Assembly: GCF_947493125.1 (NCBI RefSeq)
Contig: NZ_CANLQB010000011.1
Coordinates: 62,001 to 126,000 of the forward strand
Length of the DNA: 64,000 bases
Source: an uncultured Roseobacter sp.
GTDB lineage: Bacteria > Pseudomonadota > Alphaproteobacteria > Rhodobacterales > Rhodobacteraceae
Reading direction: 5' to 3'
The notes under the pieces are model-generated. The model saw nothing but the letters and a program-made list of their open reading frames with translations, did no database searches and was not told the DNA's origin. Below are positions 1 to 7,856 of this stretch, one piece after another. How positions within the stretch are numbered: the first letter of the stretch is position 1; every line of letters begins with the position of its first letter. Both the position numbers and the translations under genes were made by a program.

Positions 1-1225
1 GCCCATGCAGGCACGCAATGAGCGTCGGGAAGAAAATCATGATGGCGACGATGGTGATGACGCCGGTTGGTCCTCGGCCCAACCAAAGGACAATGAGCGG
101 CGCCGTTGTGACGATAGGAACCGCCCGCAGGGTGATCGCAACCGGCAAGAGGACGCCGGACATACGCGGCATGAGCGTGCACAGAGCAGCAAGCGCGCCT
201 CCCAGCGCGAGCCCGGCGAAGAACCCGGGTACGACCGTTATCAGCGTATCTCCGAGCGCGGACAGAAGCGTCTCGCGATGGGCCTCTGCTTCCGTGCCCG
301 TTACCAGAAAACTCCAGATGTCATCGGGTCTCTTGGCGAAGAAACGGTTCAGTCCAAAAACGTCCATCACGCCCTGCCATAGCAAAAGCACCATGAGGGT
401 CAGACCCAAAACGCCGGCGACGGACCGCAGCCAATGACGTCTCGGCGCCTTGAGCGGCGGCGCCAGTAGGGTTGTCGGCGCGCCTTTCCAAAGAAGGCGG
501 CCGAGTTTACCGATCACCAGGTAGACACTGATCGACGTAACAGCCGCGATGCTCGCAATGGCCCAGGTCGCGTCTGTATCAAGTCGGCGCATTGCCTGAA
601 GCGTCAGAATGCCGAGACCACGTTCCGCTCCGGTGAATTCACCAATCAATGCACCGAGAAAGGCGGCCGGGGCCGCGATCTGCAGCCCGGCGATCAGATA
701 GGGTGTCGACGCCAGGACGCGTACCTTGGCCAGCGTCGTCCAGCGCCCGCGGCCATAGCTCTGGACCATATCGACCCACACACGCGGCACCGCCCGCAGC
801 CCTGCGAGAAGCGGTACAAGTGTCGTGTAGAACACGCTGAGCGCTGCGAGGGTCACCTGTGGTCCGATCCCGGGGCCATAAAGCACACGCAGGATCGGGC
901 CCGTTGCAATCAGGGGCAGGCAGAAGACGACCAGTGACAGAATGCGGATTGGTCTTTCGGACAGGGGCAAAAGCAGCGCCAGACCTGCCAAGAGGATCGC
1001 AACGGCGTTGCCCCAAAGATATCCCAATGCCGCTGTCTGAACCGTCGCCAGCAGGGCCCGTCCGAGGACAGCGTGGTTGTCCAGCAGGTACCGCAAAATT
1101 TCGATTGGGCCAGCAAAAAGAAAGCTGCCTGCCAGCAGGGTCGCAGCGAACTGCCAGGCAAGAAGCACGGCCATCAGCGTCCCCAGAAACCGGAGCACGC
1201 GGGCAGAAATTGGCGCGTCACTCAT
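1..1225 (-). CDS. ABC transporter permease, two fused permease domains (C-terminus beyond window)
   Basis: Inner-membrane permease of an ABC importer of the nitrate/sulfonate/thiamine-precursor type. The frame starts with ATG at 1225 (MSDAPISARVLRF) and stays open through 408 codons to the window edge, so the C-terminus is missing. I read two consecutive binding-protein-dependent permease domains. The first has an EAA-like loop around SYGRGRWTTLAKVRVLAS (about residues 152-169) followed by LGALIGEFTG. The second begins near LSALGDTLITVVPGFFAGL (about residues 326-344). Such double permeases form the whole membrane channel from one chain. ATGA overlap with the ATPase stop shows translational coupling. 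Substrate cannot be told from the sequence. Confidence 0.85.
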   Translation of the reverse strand, partial: MSDAPISARVLRFLGTLMAVLLAWQFAATLLAGSFLFAGPIEILRYLLDNHAVLGRALLATVQTAALGYLWGNAVAILLAGLALLLPLSERPIRILSLVVFCLPLIATGPILRVLYGPGIGPQVTLAALSVFYTTLVPLLAGLRAVPRVWVDMVQSYGRGRWTTLAKVRVLASTPYLIAGLQIAAPAAFLGALIGEFTGAERGLGILTLQAMRRLDTDATWAIASIAAVTSISVYLVIGKLGRLLWKGAPTTLLAPPLKAPRRHWLRSVAGVLGLTLMVLLLWQGVMDVFGLNRFFAKRPDDIWSFLVTGTEAEAHRETLLSALGDTLITVVPGFFAGLALGGALAALCTLMPRMSGVLLPVAITLRAVPIVTTAPLIVLWLGRGPTGVITIVAIMIFFPTLIACLHG

Positions 1226-2037
1226 GCCGAGGAGGATCCACCGCCTCCAGCGCCCAGAGCCTCTTCGACGGTGCGCACTGTTTCGGCGAAGGCCGGTGTT
1301 TGCAGCATGTCTTCCCGTCTGGGGCGGGGCAGGGTGACGTTTATCACATCTGTGATGCGAGCGGGGCGGGCGGACAGCACGACGATCTTGTCGGCCAGCA
1401 AGACCGCTTCGGTCACCGAGTGCGTCACCAAGAGCACCGTCGTCACGCCGTCACCCCAGACGGGGGGGAGCTCGACATTGAGCCGCCTGCGGGTGAGTGC
1501 ATCCACTGCTCCGAATGGTTCATCAAGCAGGAGAACCCGCGGATCTGTCGCCAAGCACCGGGCGATGGCCGCGCGCTGTCGCATCCCGCCGGAGAGTTCG
1601 GCCGGGCGTCGTGCCTCGAAACCGGACAGACCCACACGATCAATCAGGTCGGCAACCCGGCGCGGCGCGGCGGGCATCCGGACGAGCTGACGACCCAGCG
1701 CGACGTTTGCTTTCAGGGTACGCCAGGGCAGCAGCGCATCATCCTGGAAAGCTACCGCGATTTCACCTTTGGAGCGTCTGGCATGTGGTGGTTTGTCGCC
1801 AAGCAGGACACTTCCGTGATCTGCTTCCTCCAGTCCAGCGACGATCCGCAAAAGGGTCGACTTCCCGCACCCCGACGGACCGAGCAATGCCGTTGTACTG
1901 CCACCTCGAACCTGAAGGTCGATGTCGCGGACGACCGAGAGATCGCCCGCGGAAGACGAAAAGGACTTCGAGATACCGGTCAGTTCGATATCCAGCGGTG
2001 CTGGCATAGTCGTCGTTGCGATATCAGGTGCTCCCAT
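1222..2037 (-). CDS. ABC transporter ATP-binding protein (SsuB/TauB/ThiZ type)
   Basis: ATPase that powers the importer encoded around it, 271 aa. Walker A is [11 protein letters not shown], the signature is LSGGMRQRAAIARCL, and Walker B runs into VLLLDEPFGAVDALTR. These are typical of the nitrate/sulfonate/taurine ATPase subfamily. The ATG at 2037 overlaps the 3' end of the binding-protein gene by 14 nt. A second ATG ten codons in (MPAPLDIEL) would remove that overlap and is an alternative start. The gene lies between the binding protein and the fused permease in one minus-strand operon. Confidence 0.93.
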   Translation of the reverse strand: MGAPDIATTTMPAPLDIELTGISKSFSSSAGDLSVVRDIDLQVRGGSTTALLGPSGCGKSTLLRIVAGLEEADHGSVLLGDKPPHARRSKGEIAVAFQDDALLPWRTLKANVALGRQLVRMPAAPRRVADLIDRVGLSGFEARRPAELSGGMRQRAAIARCLATDPRVLLLDEPFGAVDALTRRRLNVELPPVWGDGVTTVLLVTHSVTEAVLLADKIVVLSARPARITDVINVTLPRPRREDMLQTPAFAETVRTVEEALGAGGGGSSSA

Positions 2038-3040
2038 GCACCTCTTCCAGAATACTAAGATCCCAGAGGTCAGGCGTCACGGTGCGTCCTAGCAAGGCGA
2101 GGGTCTCGATATTCGCGGCCACGGTTTCCTCTGTGAACCAGCCAAACCCGTGCTGGTCGGTCAGATCGGAAAACATCAGAGGAACCTGTCGCTCTGCCTG
2201 TAGTTCTTGCGTTGCCAGATCGAGTCCAGCGTCAGGATAGCGCTCAATAGTGAGCGCAGCGGCGGCGTCTGTGTCGGCAACGTAGTCGGTCCACCCCATG
2301 ACCTCACCTTTCAGGAGCGCCACGAGATCGGAGCGCCGGTTTGCAATTGCGTCTTCTGTTGCAATGTAGGTCTGTGAGTGCACCGCATAGCCATGGTCGG
2401 CGAGCAGCATGACCACTGGTTCGACGCCTTGCATTGTCATGGCGACGGGCAGATCCGTGGACCAGGACAGCAGGCAGTCGACCTGACCTGCCAGGAGCGG
2501 CGCACCGTCATATTGTGTCGGTACGATCTCGATTTCATTGATATCCACGCCATTTAGGTCGCACAGTGCCTGCAGCACCGGAGTGTTGGCGGTGGCCATA
2601 CCAATCGACTTTCCCGCTAGATCGGCGGGGCTGTTGACCGGGTTGTCCGGAAGAGACGAAATTGCAAAGGGATTTTTCTGCATCGCAACCGCCAGGATCT
2701 TGAAGGGGGCGCCGTTTTCGACAGCGGCGGCCGTGTAGTCGGCGGCTGAAATCCCCATGAGTGCAGATCCGGTGACCACTGGAGGCTCAACAGGGGCGTT
2801 TGGCCCACCGGGCGTCAGCGCGACGTCCAGCCCGAGATCGGACCAATATCCTTTCGCCTCCGCGATGTAGCTGCCGCCGAATTGAACCGAATGAAGCCAG
2901 GAGAGCTGGAAGTTCACGGGCACCGATGCAGCTGCGCGGATCGCGTTCAGGCCCAGCATGGTCGCTGCAGTCGTGGTTGTGCCCAACTGCAGAAGTTTGC
3001 GGCGCGACAATACTGGTGAAATTGGGGTCAGTTTGGGCAT
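2024..3040 (-). CDS. ABC transporter substrate-binding protein, NMT1/THI5-like, Tat-exported
   Basis: Periplasmic binding protein of 338 aa for the importer. I chose the ATG at 3040 because a GAGGA Shine-Dalgarno lies just upstream and the protein then starts with a Tat signal (SRRKLLQLG followed by an Ala-rich stretch). The frame is open further upstream but that part has no export-signal character. The mature start VPVNFQLSWLHSVQFGGSY and the later GKSIGMATANTPVLQALC region fit the NMT1/THI5/SsuA-like fold, whose members bind pyrimidine thiamine precursors, riboflavin, sulfonates or nitrate. The exact ligand is unknown. First gene of the operon. Confidence 0.85.
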   Translation of the reverse strand: MPKLTPISPVLSRRKLLQLGTTTTAATMLGLNAIRAAASVPVNFQLSWLHSVQFGGSYIAEAKGYWSDLGLDVALTPGGPNAPVEPPVVTGSALMGISAADYTAAAVENGAPFKILAVAMQKNPFAISSLPDNPVNSPADLAGKSIGMATANTPVLQALCDLNGVDINEIEIVPTQYDGAPLLAGQVDCLLSWSTDLPVAMTMQGVEPVVMLLADHGYAVHSQTYIATEDAIANRRSDLVALLKGEVMGWTDYVADTDAAAALTIERYPDAGLDLATQELQAERQVPLMFSDLTDQHGFGWFTEETVAANIETLALLGRTVTPDLWDLSILEEVHGST

Positions 3041-3648
3041 AGGTTCCTCGGTGTCTCTAACGCATTGCCCGAACTGAGCATGTCGGTGGTGTGGTGAGAA
3101 GGGAAAAAACGGTCTCTGGCGCGGATCGCGACAATCATACGCACTCCGCGCATGATCTTGCCGACTGTTGGCACAGTGTCGACACGGCAATCTGCCCTTT
3201 CGATCTCCTGCCTTTCCTGCGGTAACCGCGTCTTGATCCGACTGCAGCCCCCGGGTGAATCGCGATGCAACCGGGACGTGGCCGGACATGGCCTGCATGT
3301 CGATCAAGCTTTCGGCGCCGGCTCCCATGTTGGCGCGCTCAAGTGATTGAAGTCGTCAGAAACACCGAACAAAAAACGCCGCCCAAATCAACCTGCGCTC
3401 ATGTCTCCGGCCTTCGCAAGATGCCGATGGGCGAACCCATCATCGTGACGTCACGACGTTCACACGTGAGGCCGCTCTGCTATGAACTTTGATCAGCAAA
3501 CCGTAGACCGCCACGACCCACGCTGGCGATGGCTGCGTCGTCCTCAGTTTGGGCAGTCAAAGCCGATTTACCGCGGGACTTCGCAGAATCTCAAATTTCT
3601 GTTAACCTTACGTCAACCTCTCGGCCCAACCTCAAGAAGGAGACTGCA
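3041..3648. other. 608-bp divergent intergenic region
   Basis: No convincing gene. It separates the minus-strand ABC importer from the plus-strand isoprenoid operon, so both promoters should lie here. The clearest element is the 14-bp palindrome at 3443-3456, listed separately. A Shine-Dalgarno AAGAAGGAG just before 3649 decides the start of the first operon gene. The short open frames in this stretch have no family character. Confidence 0.7.
3443..3456. promoter_or_regulatory. Perfect 14-bp palindrome, possible operator of the isoprenoid operon
   Basis: TCGTGACGTCACGA is a perfect inverted repeat about 190 bp upstream of the first gene of the ten-gene operon and about 400 bp from the ABC importer start. 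Its position suggests a binding site for a dimeric regulator. No regulator gene is adjacent, so the protein is unknown. Confidence 0.4.
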
Positions 3649-4083
3649 ATGGGCGTGGATGTACCTGACGATTTCGACATCGATCTCAACCTCAGCGGCG
3701 GCAGCACCATTGACGGGGATTTTTCCGTCAGCAACACGACGCGGATCCGCGAATTGCCGACCATCGAGCTGCGGGTGCGAGAACTGCCAGAGGTGAAGAT
3801 CGGTGTCACGGAGCTGCCCAAAGTGCAGCTGGGCGTCGACCCGATTGATTTCTCTCTGCGGATCAAGGAAATCCCCGCGATCCGGGCGCATTTGCCGGCG
3901 AATTTCAAGGTTGGCCTGTCGCTGCTGGGCAACGAGCTTCTGGCCATCAACCTCTGTGGCGAAGCGCAGGTGATTACCGAGGATTACAAGCCGAACCCCT
4001 GCGAAATCTGCGGGCCGCCGGGCAACGCGCGAGAAATCGCGGGTAATGTCAGCCGCATAGAACTCATCGAAGACGATGGCTGA
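3649..4083 (+). CDS. Hypothetical protein with ELP-type beta repeats
   Basis: 144 aa, no family recognised. ATG at 3649 follows AAGAAGGAG. The middle consists of short repeats of about 9-10 residues around an E(L/I)P core: IRELPTIEL, VRELPEVKI, VTELPKVQL, IKEIPAIRA. Charged/hydrophobic alternation predicts successive beta strands, perhaps a small solenoid. The C-terminal part has a CxxC pair (NPCEICGPPG). There is no signal peptide or membrane segment, so it should be cytosolic. Its 3' end overlaps the next gene by 8 nt. First gene of the operon that holds the prenyl synthase; a structural or scaffold role is only an inference. Confidence 0.75.
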   Translation: MGVDVPDDFDIDLNLSGGSTIDGDFSVSNTTRIRELPTIELRVRELPEVKIGVTELPKVQLGVDPIDFSLRIKEIPAIRAHLPANFKVGLSLLGNELLAINLCGEAQVITEDYKPNPCEICGPPGNAREIAGNVSRIELIEDDG

Positions 4084-4786
4084 GCTGGCAGAAGGCATCA
4101 CGCTGCGCAAGGGCAGCGCTTTGGCGTCGTTCGAGGTGGCCGAGCCGCAATCCGCTGTGTTGAAACTGGGCGGCGCTCTCAAGAAGGAGATGGGTGCCGA
4201 GTTGCGCGCGCGACTGGTGCCGCGCAAGGGTCAGACCCGGATCGCGACCCGGATCGGCAAGACGGCCCCGCCGGGTGTACACAAGGCCACGCTGGTGACC
4301 AACGACGGCGAATACCCCGTGATGGTCGACGTGCCTGTGCGCGAGAAGCTGCGCCTGTCGCCAGGGTCGATCAGCATCACCGGACGACCGGGCGAGCGGA
4401 TCACAGCGCAACTGACGGTCTCCAACCGGGGCAATGTGGCCCTGCCGGTGTCAACAGGTGGCGTAGGCGGGCTCTTCGCCTCCGACGGGTTGGCAGGCGC
4501 GTTTTCAGCCGCTTATGCCTCGGATGCGGAGGCGCCGCTGGAGGTCTTCGGCGAGTTCATTCTGGGTCTGCGGCGATCATACCTGGGGCTGATGCGCCTG
4601 AAGCTGACATCAAAGGACAAAGGCGATCTGGCTCCGGGCGAAAGCCGTGCGCTGACGGGTGAGTTTGCCGTGCCCGAACCGCTGAACGCTGCGACGCAGT
4701 TGGGCGCGGGCCGACGGTTTCACACCACAATCGTCATGCCGCACTTGCGTCTTGTGGCCCGTTTGACCCTGAGCGCTCCGGAATAG
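4076..4786 (+). CDS. Hypothetical protein with Ig-like beta-sandwich domain
   Basis: 236 aa, function unknown. Two beta-rich halves are visible. The first (about residues 1-95) runs from EGITLRKGSALASFEV to GEYPVMVDVPVREKL. The second (about 97-236) begins LSPGSISITGRPGERITAQL and continues with VSNRGNVALPV, the pattern seen in Ig-like domains that stabilise extended scaffolds. There is no signal peptide. It starts inside the preceding ELP-repeat gene, so the two are translationally coupled. The second half resembles the beta domains of the products at 4803, 5436 and 7857, which suggests a locally expanded protein family. Confidence 0.75.
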   Translation: MAELAEGITLRKGSALASFEVAEPQSAVLKLGGALKKEMGAELRARLVPRKGQTRIATRIGKTAPPGVHKATLVTNDGEYPVMVDVPVREKLRLSPGSISITGRPGERITAQLTVSNRGNVALPVSTGGVGGLFASDGLAGAFSAAYASDAEAPLEVFGEFILGLRRSYLGLMRLKLTSKDKGDLAPGESRALTGEFAVPEPLNAATQLGAGRRFHTTIVMPHLRLVARLTLSAPE

Positions 4787-4802
4787 AAAAGGGGGACTGC
4801 CC

Positions 4803-5432
4803 ATGAAGAAGAGCAAGATGACCGCGCGGGACATGCGCGAGAGTATGGACGCCATGTCGGACATGATGGTCCGGCAGATGGATCTGACGGGCGACCTGGT
4901 CGACAGCCTCGCGGGTTCGGCGCAGCGGTTTCTTTCCACGCTTACGGCGGGGCAATCGTCAAACTGCTGTGACATCCCCGAGCCGTGCTGGATGCCCAAG
5001 GATTTGGGCGAGTTTCACTGTCAGCTCTGTGCGGGCAGCACCGGGATCATCGAAATGCGCATCACGAACACGGATTTCCGCCCGCGAAACTTTACGATGG
5101 CCGCGGCGGGGCCGGATGCAGGCCGCCTGAAACTGACCCCGAACAGCTTTTCACTTGGTCCCAAGGAACGCCGAACGGTGCGTGCCGAGTTTGACACCAA
5201 ACTCGACGACGGCGTGCATTGCGCGGAGTTCGAGGCGCTGATCTGGGTGGTCGGCTGCAACAGCCACTACCTGCGCTGGACCGTCGAAGTGGGCAAATCC
5301 GAACGCGCTTGTTGTCACCATGTCGAGGTCTTCGACCAGCCGGATTATGAGCATCATTGGTACGATCATTTCTATTGCGTGCGGCCCTGTTACGGGCGGT
5401 CGGTGCGGCCGGGCACAGGGATCAAAGGGTGA
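4803..5432 (+). CDS. Hypothetical protein: helix, Ig-like domain, Cys/His-rich tail
   Basis: 209 aa, function unknown. The first 45 residues form a Met-rich amphipathic helix (ARDMRESMDAMSDMMVRQM), phasin-like in character. A cysteine-rich linker follows (SSNCCDIPEPC, then FHCQLC), then an Ig-like domain with LKLTPNSFSLGPKERRTVRAE. The last 45 residues are rich in Cys, His, Tyr and Trp (CCHH, EHHWYDHFYC), which could bind metal or form disulfides. There is no export signal, so metal binding is the likelier role. It lies 16 nt after its upstream neighbour in the same operon. Confidence 0.75.
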   Translation: MKKSKMTARDMRESMDAMSDMMVRQMDLTGDLVDSLAGSAQRFLSTLTAGQSSNCCDIPEPCWMPKDLGEFHCQLCAGSTGIIEMRITNTDFRPRNFTMAAAGPDAGRLKLTPNSFSLGPKERRTVRAEFDTKLDDGVHCAEFEALIWVVGCNSHYLRWTVEVGKSERACCHHVEVFDQPDYEHHWYDHFYCVRPCYGRSVRPGTGIKG

Positions 5433-5435
5433 TCC

Positions 5436-5945
5436 ATGTCGAACTCACAGATGAAAGACCTTTTCAGCCAGGCCATGCGCCTGAACATGAAGTATTATTC
5501 CGGACTATTTGACGTCACCAAGGATTATCTGGGGGCGCTGCGCGATTTGGCAGAACAGGGCGCCGCGAAGGCGTCTGCACCCGCATCGGGGCCAAGAGCA
5601 CAGCCCGGGGCACCAGCGATCCAGCCCCTGATCCTCGCAGCAGCCGCGGGCAAAGACGCCACGGCGAGCTTTGCGGTCACGAACAACACCGGGCAGGACG
5701 TCGCGGCAGACCCGGAGATTTCCGACAGCCTGAAGGCTGCGGGCGTGGTGGCCGAACCGGCAGGCCGGATGGTCGCGCATGGAGAAGACGTGGTCTTCAC
5801 GCTGAAGGGCAGACCAACTTCGAAGATGAAACTGGATCAGGACGTGCACGGCACCGTCAGCGTGCGCCCCTTCGGTGATCGCGAAATCCCCGTGGTGTTA
5901 CGACGGTTGCACGCGGCCGCCAAAACGAAGGCCAAGACGTCATGA
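5436..5945 (+). CDS. Hypothetical protein: phasin-like helix plus Ig-like domain
   Basis: 169 aa. Residues 1-40 (MKDLFSQAMRLNMKYYSGLF and on to LRDLAEQ) predict an amphipathic helix like those phasins use on polymer or lipid granules. An Ala/Pro linker leads to a beta domain (about 65-160: ATASFAVTNNTGQDV, GTVSVRPFGDREIPVVL). The C-terminus is short and basic (AAAKTKAKTS). The layout matches the product at 7857, so the two look like paralogues. The stop overlaps the methyltransferase start by ATGA. The granule-surface role is inferred only from helix type and gene context. Confidence 0.75.
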   Translation: MSNSQMKDLFSQAMRLNMKYYSGLFDVTKDYLGALRDLAEQGAAKASAPASGPRAQPGAPAIQPLILAAAAGKDATASFAVTNNTGQDVAADPEISDSLKAAGVVAEPAGRMVAHGEDVVFTLKGRPTSKMKLDQDVHGTVSVRPFGDREIPVVLRRLHAAAKTKAKTS

Positions 5946-6781
5946 GCGCTCCCGGCGGCATCATGGCGGAAGGGGTGCTGGTGCAAGCCATGCATCTCTA
6001 TTCCGCGTTGGTTATGAAGCCCTATGAACAAGGCCGCAACGCCGGGCTGATCGAGCGGACGACGTTGGGCACCTTGCCCCAACCGCTCGACCGCGCTGGC
6101 CTTGGCCGGTATTTCTCGAAGAAGTACCCCAAGCCCGTTTTGCTGGGCCGTGCCACCGAAAACGATGCGTTGGTCTCCGAGTTCGACCGCATGGGCGAGA
6201 TCTATGACGCCTATGTGCGCCCCTTCTCGACCCCGATCATGAATGCCGCTGTCGAGGAGCTGTCGGCCTGGATCAAGCCGGACTTCCGTCTGCTGGATGC
6301 AGGCTGCGGCGCGGGGCGGGAGCTTTGCCGCCTGTCGCAGATGGTGCCCGAGGGCGAAGCCGTCGGCATTGATCTGGCAGCAGGCATGGTCAATGCCGCC
6401 TATGCCTCCGCCCGTGCCAAGGCATTCGACCACACGGCCTTCTTCCAGTCCGACGTGGGCGATCTGCCGGAGGTCTTCACTGGTCAATTCGATCTGGTCT
6501 ATTCCTGTCTGGCGCATCACCATTACCCGGATCCGTCTGCCGCCACGCGGGAGATCTACCGCGCGCTGCGCCCGGGCGGCTACTATACAGTGATCGACGC
6601 GGGCCCCGAATGGTTTGTGAAACGCTCTTCGGGCCTAGCACTCTGGGCCGACCCGGGTTGGATCGGGTTCCACACGCCCGAGCAGTTCATGGCGCTCTTC
6701 GAGGCCGCGGGGTTCGAAAACACCGGCTGGATCGACCTTGTGCCCGGCTTCGGCATCGCCAGCGCGCAGAAACCGGTTTGA
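5942..6781 (+). CDS. Class I SAM-dependent methyltransferase
   Basis: 279 aa. Residues from about 105 carry the Rossmann SAM-binding signature: LLDAGCGAGRE (motif I), VGIDLAAGM (acidic ribose-binding loop), then FDLVYSCLAHHHYPDP and ALRPGG. These resemble UbiE/MenG-like enzymes that methylate lipid or quinone substrates. The first 100 residues are not typical of the family and may bind substrate. The gene is coupled on both sides (ATGA overlap with its upstream neighbour, TTGA overlap with the prenyl synthase), so it probably methylates the prenyl product or a derivative. The acceptor atom is unknown. Confidence 0.88.
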   Translation: MSAPGGIMAEGVLVQAMHLYSALVMKPYEQGRNAGLIERTTLGTLPQPLDRAGLGRYFSKKYPKPVLLGRATENDALVSEFDRMGEIYDAYVRPFSTPIMNAAVEELSAWIKPDFRLLDAGCGAGRELCRLSQMVPEGEAVGIDLAAGMVNAAYASARAKAFDHTAFFQSDVGDLPEVFTGQFDLVYSCLAHHHYPDPSAATREIYRALRPGGYYTVIDAGPEWFVKRSSGLALWADPGWIGFHTPEQFMALFEAAGFENTGWIDLVPGFGIASAQKPV

Positions 6782-7845
6782 CCACGCCTGCCTACGACCG
6801 GGCCCTCATCGAGCAGGCCCTAAGTACTGCAAGGACCCGGACTGAAAAGGCGATGACCCGCTTTTTCGATGCGCGCCGCGAAACGGGGATGGATGTGCTC
6901 TACGATCAGATCAGCGACTACCCCTTTCGCGTGGGCAAAGGCCTGCGGCCCGCGCTGGTCTATGCCGCCTGTCAGGGCATGGGTGGCACCGAAGCACAGG
7001 CGGAGAATACCGCGACGGCCATCGAGCTTTTTCACAACGGCGCGCTGGTGCACGACGATATCGAGGATATCTCCGATTTCCGGCGCGGGGACGAGACGCT
7101 GTTTCGCCGTCACGGGGTGCCGATTGCGATCAATACCGGCGATGCGACCTTTGTGTTTTGCCTGTCGCTGCTCTTGGACAATGTGGAACAGTTGGGCGTG
7201 CGCAAGGCGATGCGCATTCTCAAGGATTTCGAACGCCTGAGCCGCGAATCCGTCGAAGGTCAGGCCATCGAGCTCGACTGGATCCACAACGCGCGCTTCG
7301 ATCTGGAGAGCGAAGACTATCTGCGCATGGCCTATAAGAAGACCTGCTGGTACACGATGATCGCGCCCTTGCGCTTGGGGGTCGTGGCCGGGTCCGGCCC
7401 GTCGATGGTCGCCAATCTAGAAGACGCGCTGATCGATGTGATGGAGCTGGGCTACCTCGCGGGCATCGGCTTTCAGGTGCAGGACGACCTGTTGAACCTG
7501 ACCGCGGATGAGGTGCTCTACGGCAAGGAAATCAGCGGCGATCTTTTTGAAGGCAAACGCACGGTCATGCTGCTGCATTTCCTGCGCACCGCGCCCAAGC
7601 GCCAGCGCGCCCGCGCCATCAAGCTGCTGACCCTGCCCCGCGCCAGCAAGGACCCCGACGAGGTGCGCTGGCTGCTCGAGGCCATGCACGCGGCAGGCTC
7701 CATCGACCACGGGCGGGCCCTGGCGCAGGATTTCATCACCCGCGCGCTCACCTTCGAAGCGGACGGGCTCAGCTTCATGCCCGAAACCCGCCACCGCCAA
7801 TTCCTGCGCGAAGTGCTGAAATACGTCATTGCAAGACTGAAGTAA
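6778..7845 (+). CDS. Polyprenyl diphosphate synthase family protein
   Basis: Trans-prenyltransferase that condenses isopentenyl diphosphate with an allylic diphosphate. The frame is open from 6610, but I place the start at the TTG at 6778, which overlaps the methyltransferase stop (TTGA). That gives 355 aa beginning LTTPAYDRALIEQAL. The family hallmarks are GKGLRP, the first Asp-rich motif VHDDIED with RRG after it, and the second Asp-rich region FQVQDDLLN followed by YGKEISGDLFEGKRT. The second motif ends in Asn where most synthases have Asp. Residues before the first motif (NGALVHDD) are small, which does not suggest a short-chain C15 enzyme, but chain length cannot be fixed. Confidence 0.9.
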   Translation: MTTPAYDRALIEQALSTARTRTEKAMTRFFDARRETGMDVLYDQISDYPFRVGKGLRPALVYAACQGMGGTEAQAENTATAIELFHNGALVHDDIEDISDFRRGDETLFRRHGVPIAINTGDATFVFCLSLLLDNVEQLGVRKAMRILKDFERLSRESVEGQAIELDWIHNARFDLESEDYLRMAYKKTCWYTMIAPLRLGVVAGSGPSMVANLEDALIDVMELGYLAGIGFQVQDDLLNLTADEVLYGKEISGDLFEGKRTVMLLHFLRTAPKRQRARAIKLLTLPRASKDPDEVRWLLEAMHAAGSIDHGRALAQDFITRALTFEADGLSFMPETRHRQFLREVLKYVIARLK

Positions 7846-7856
7846 GAGGGACCGAC

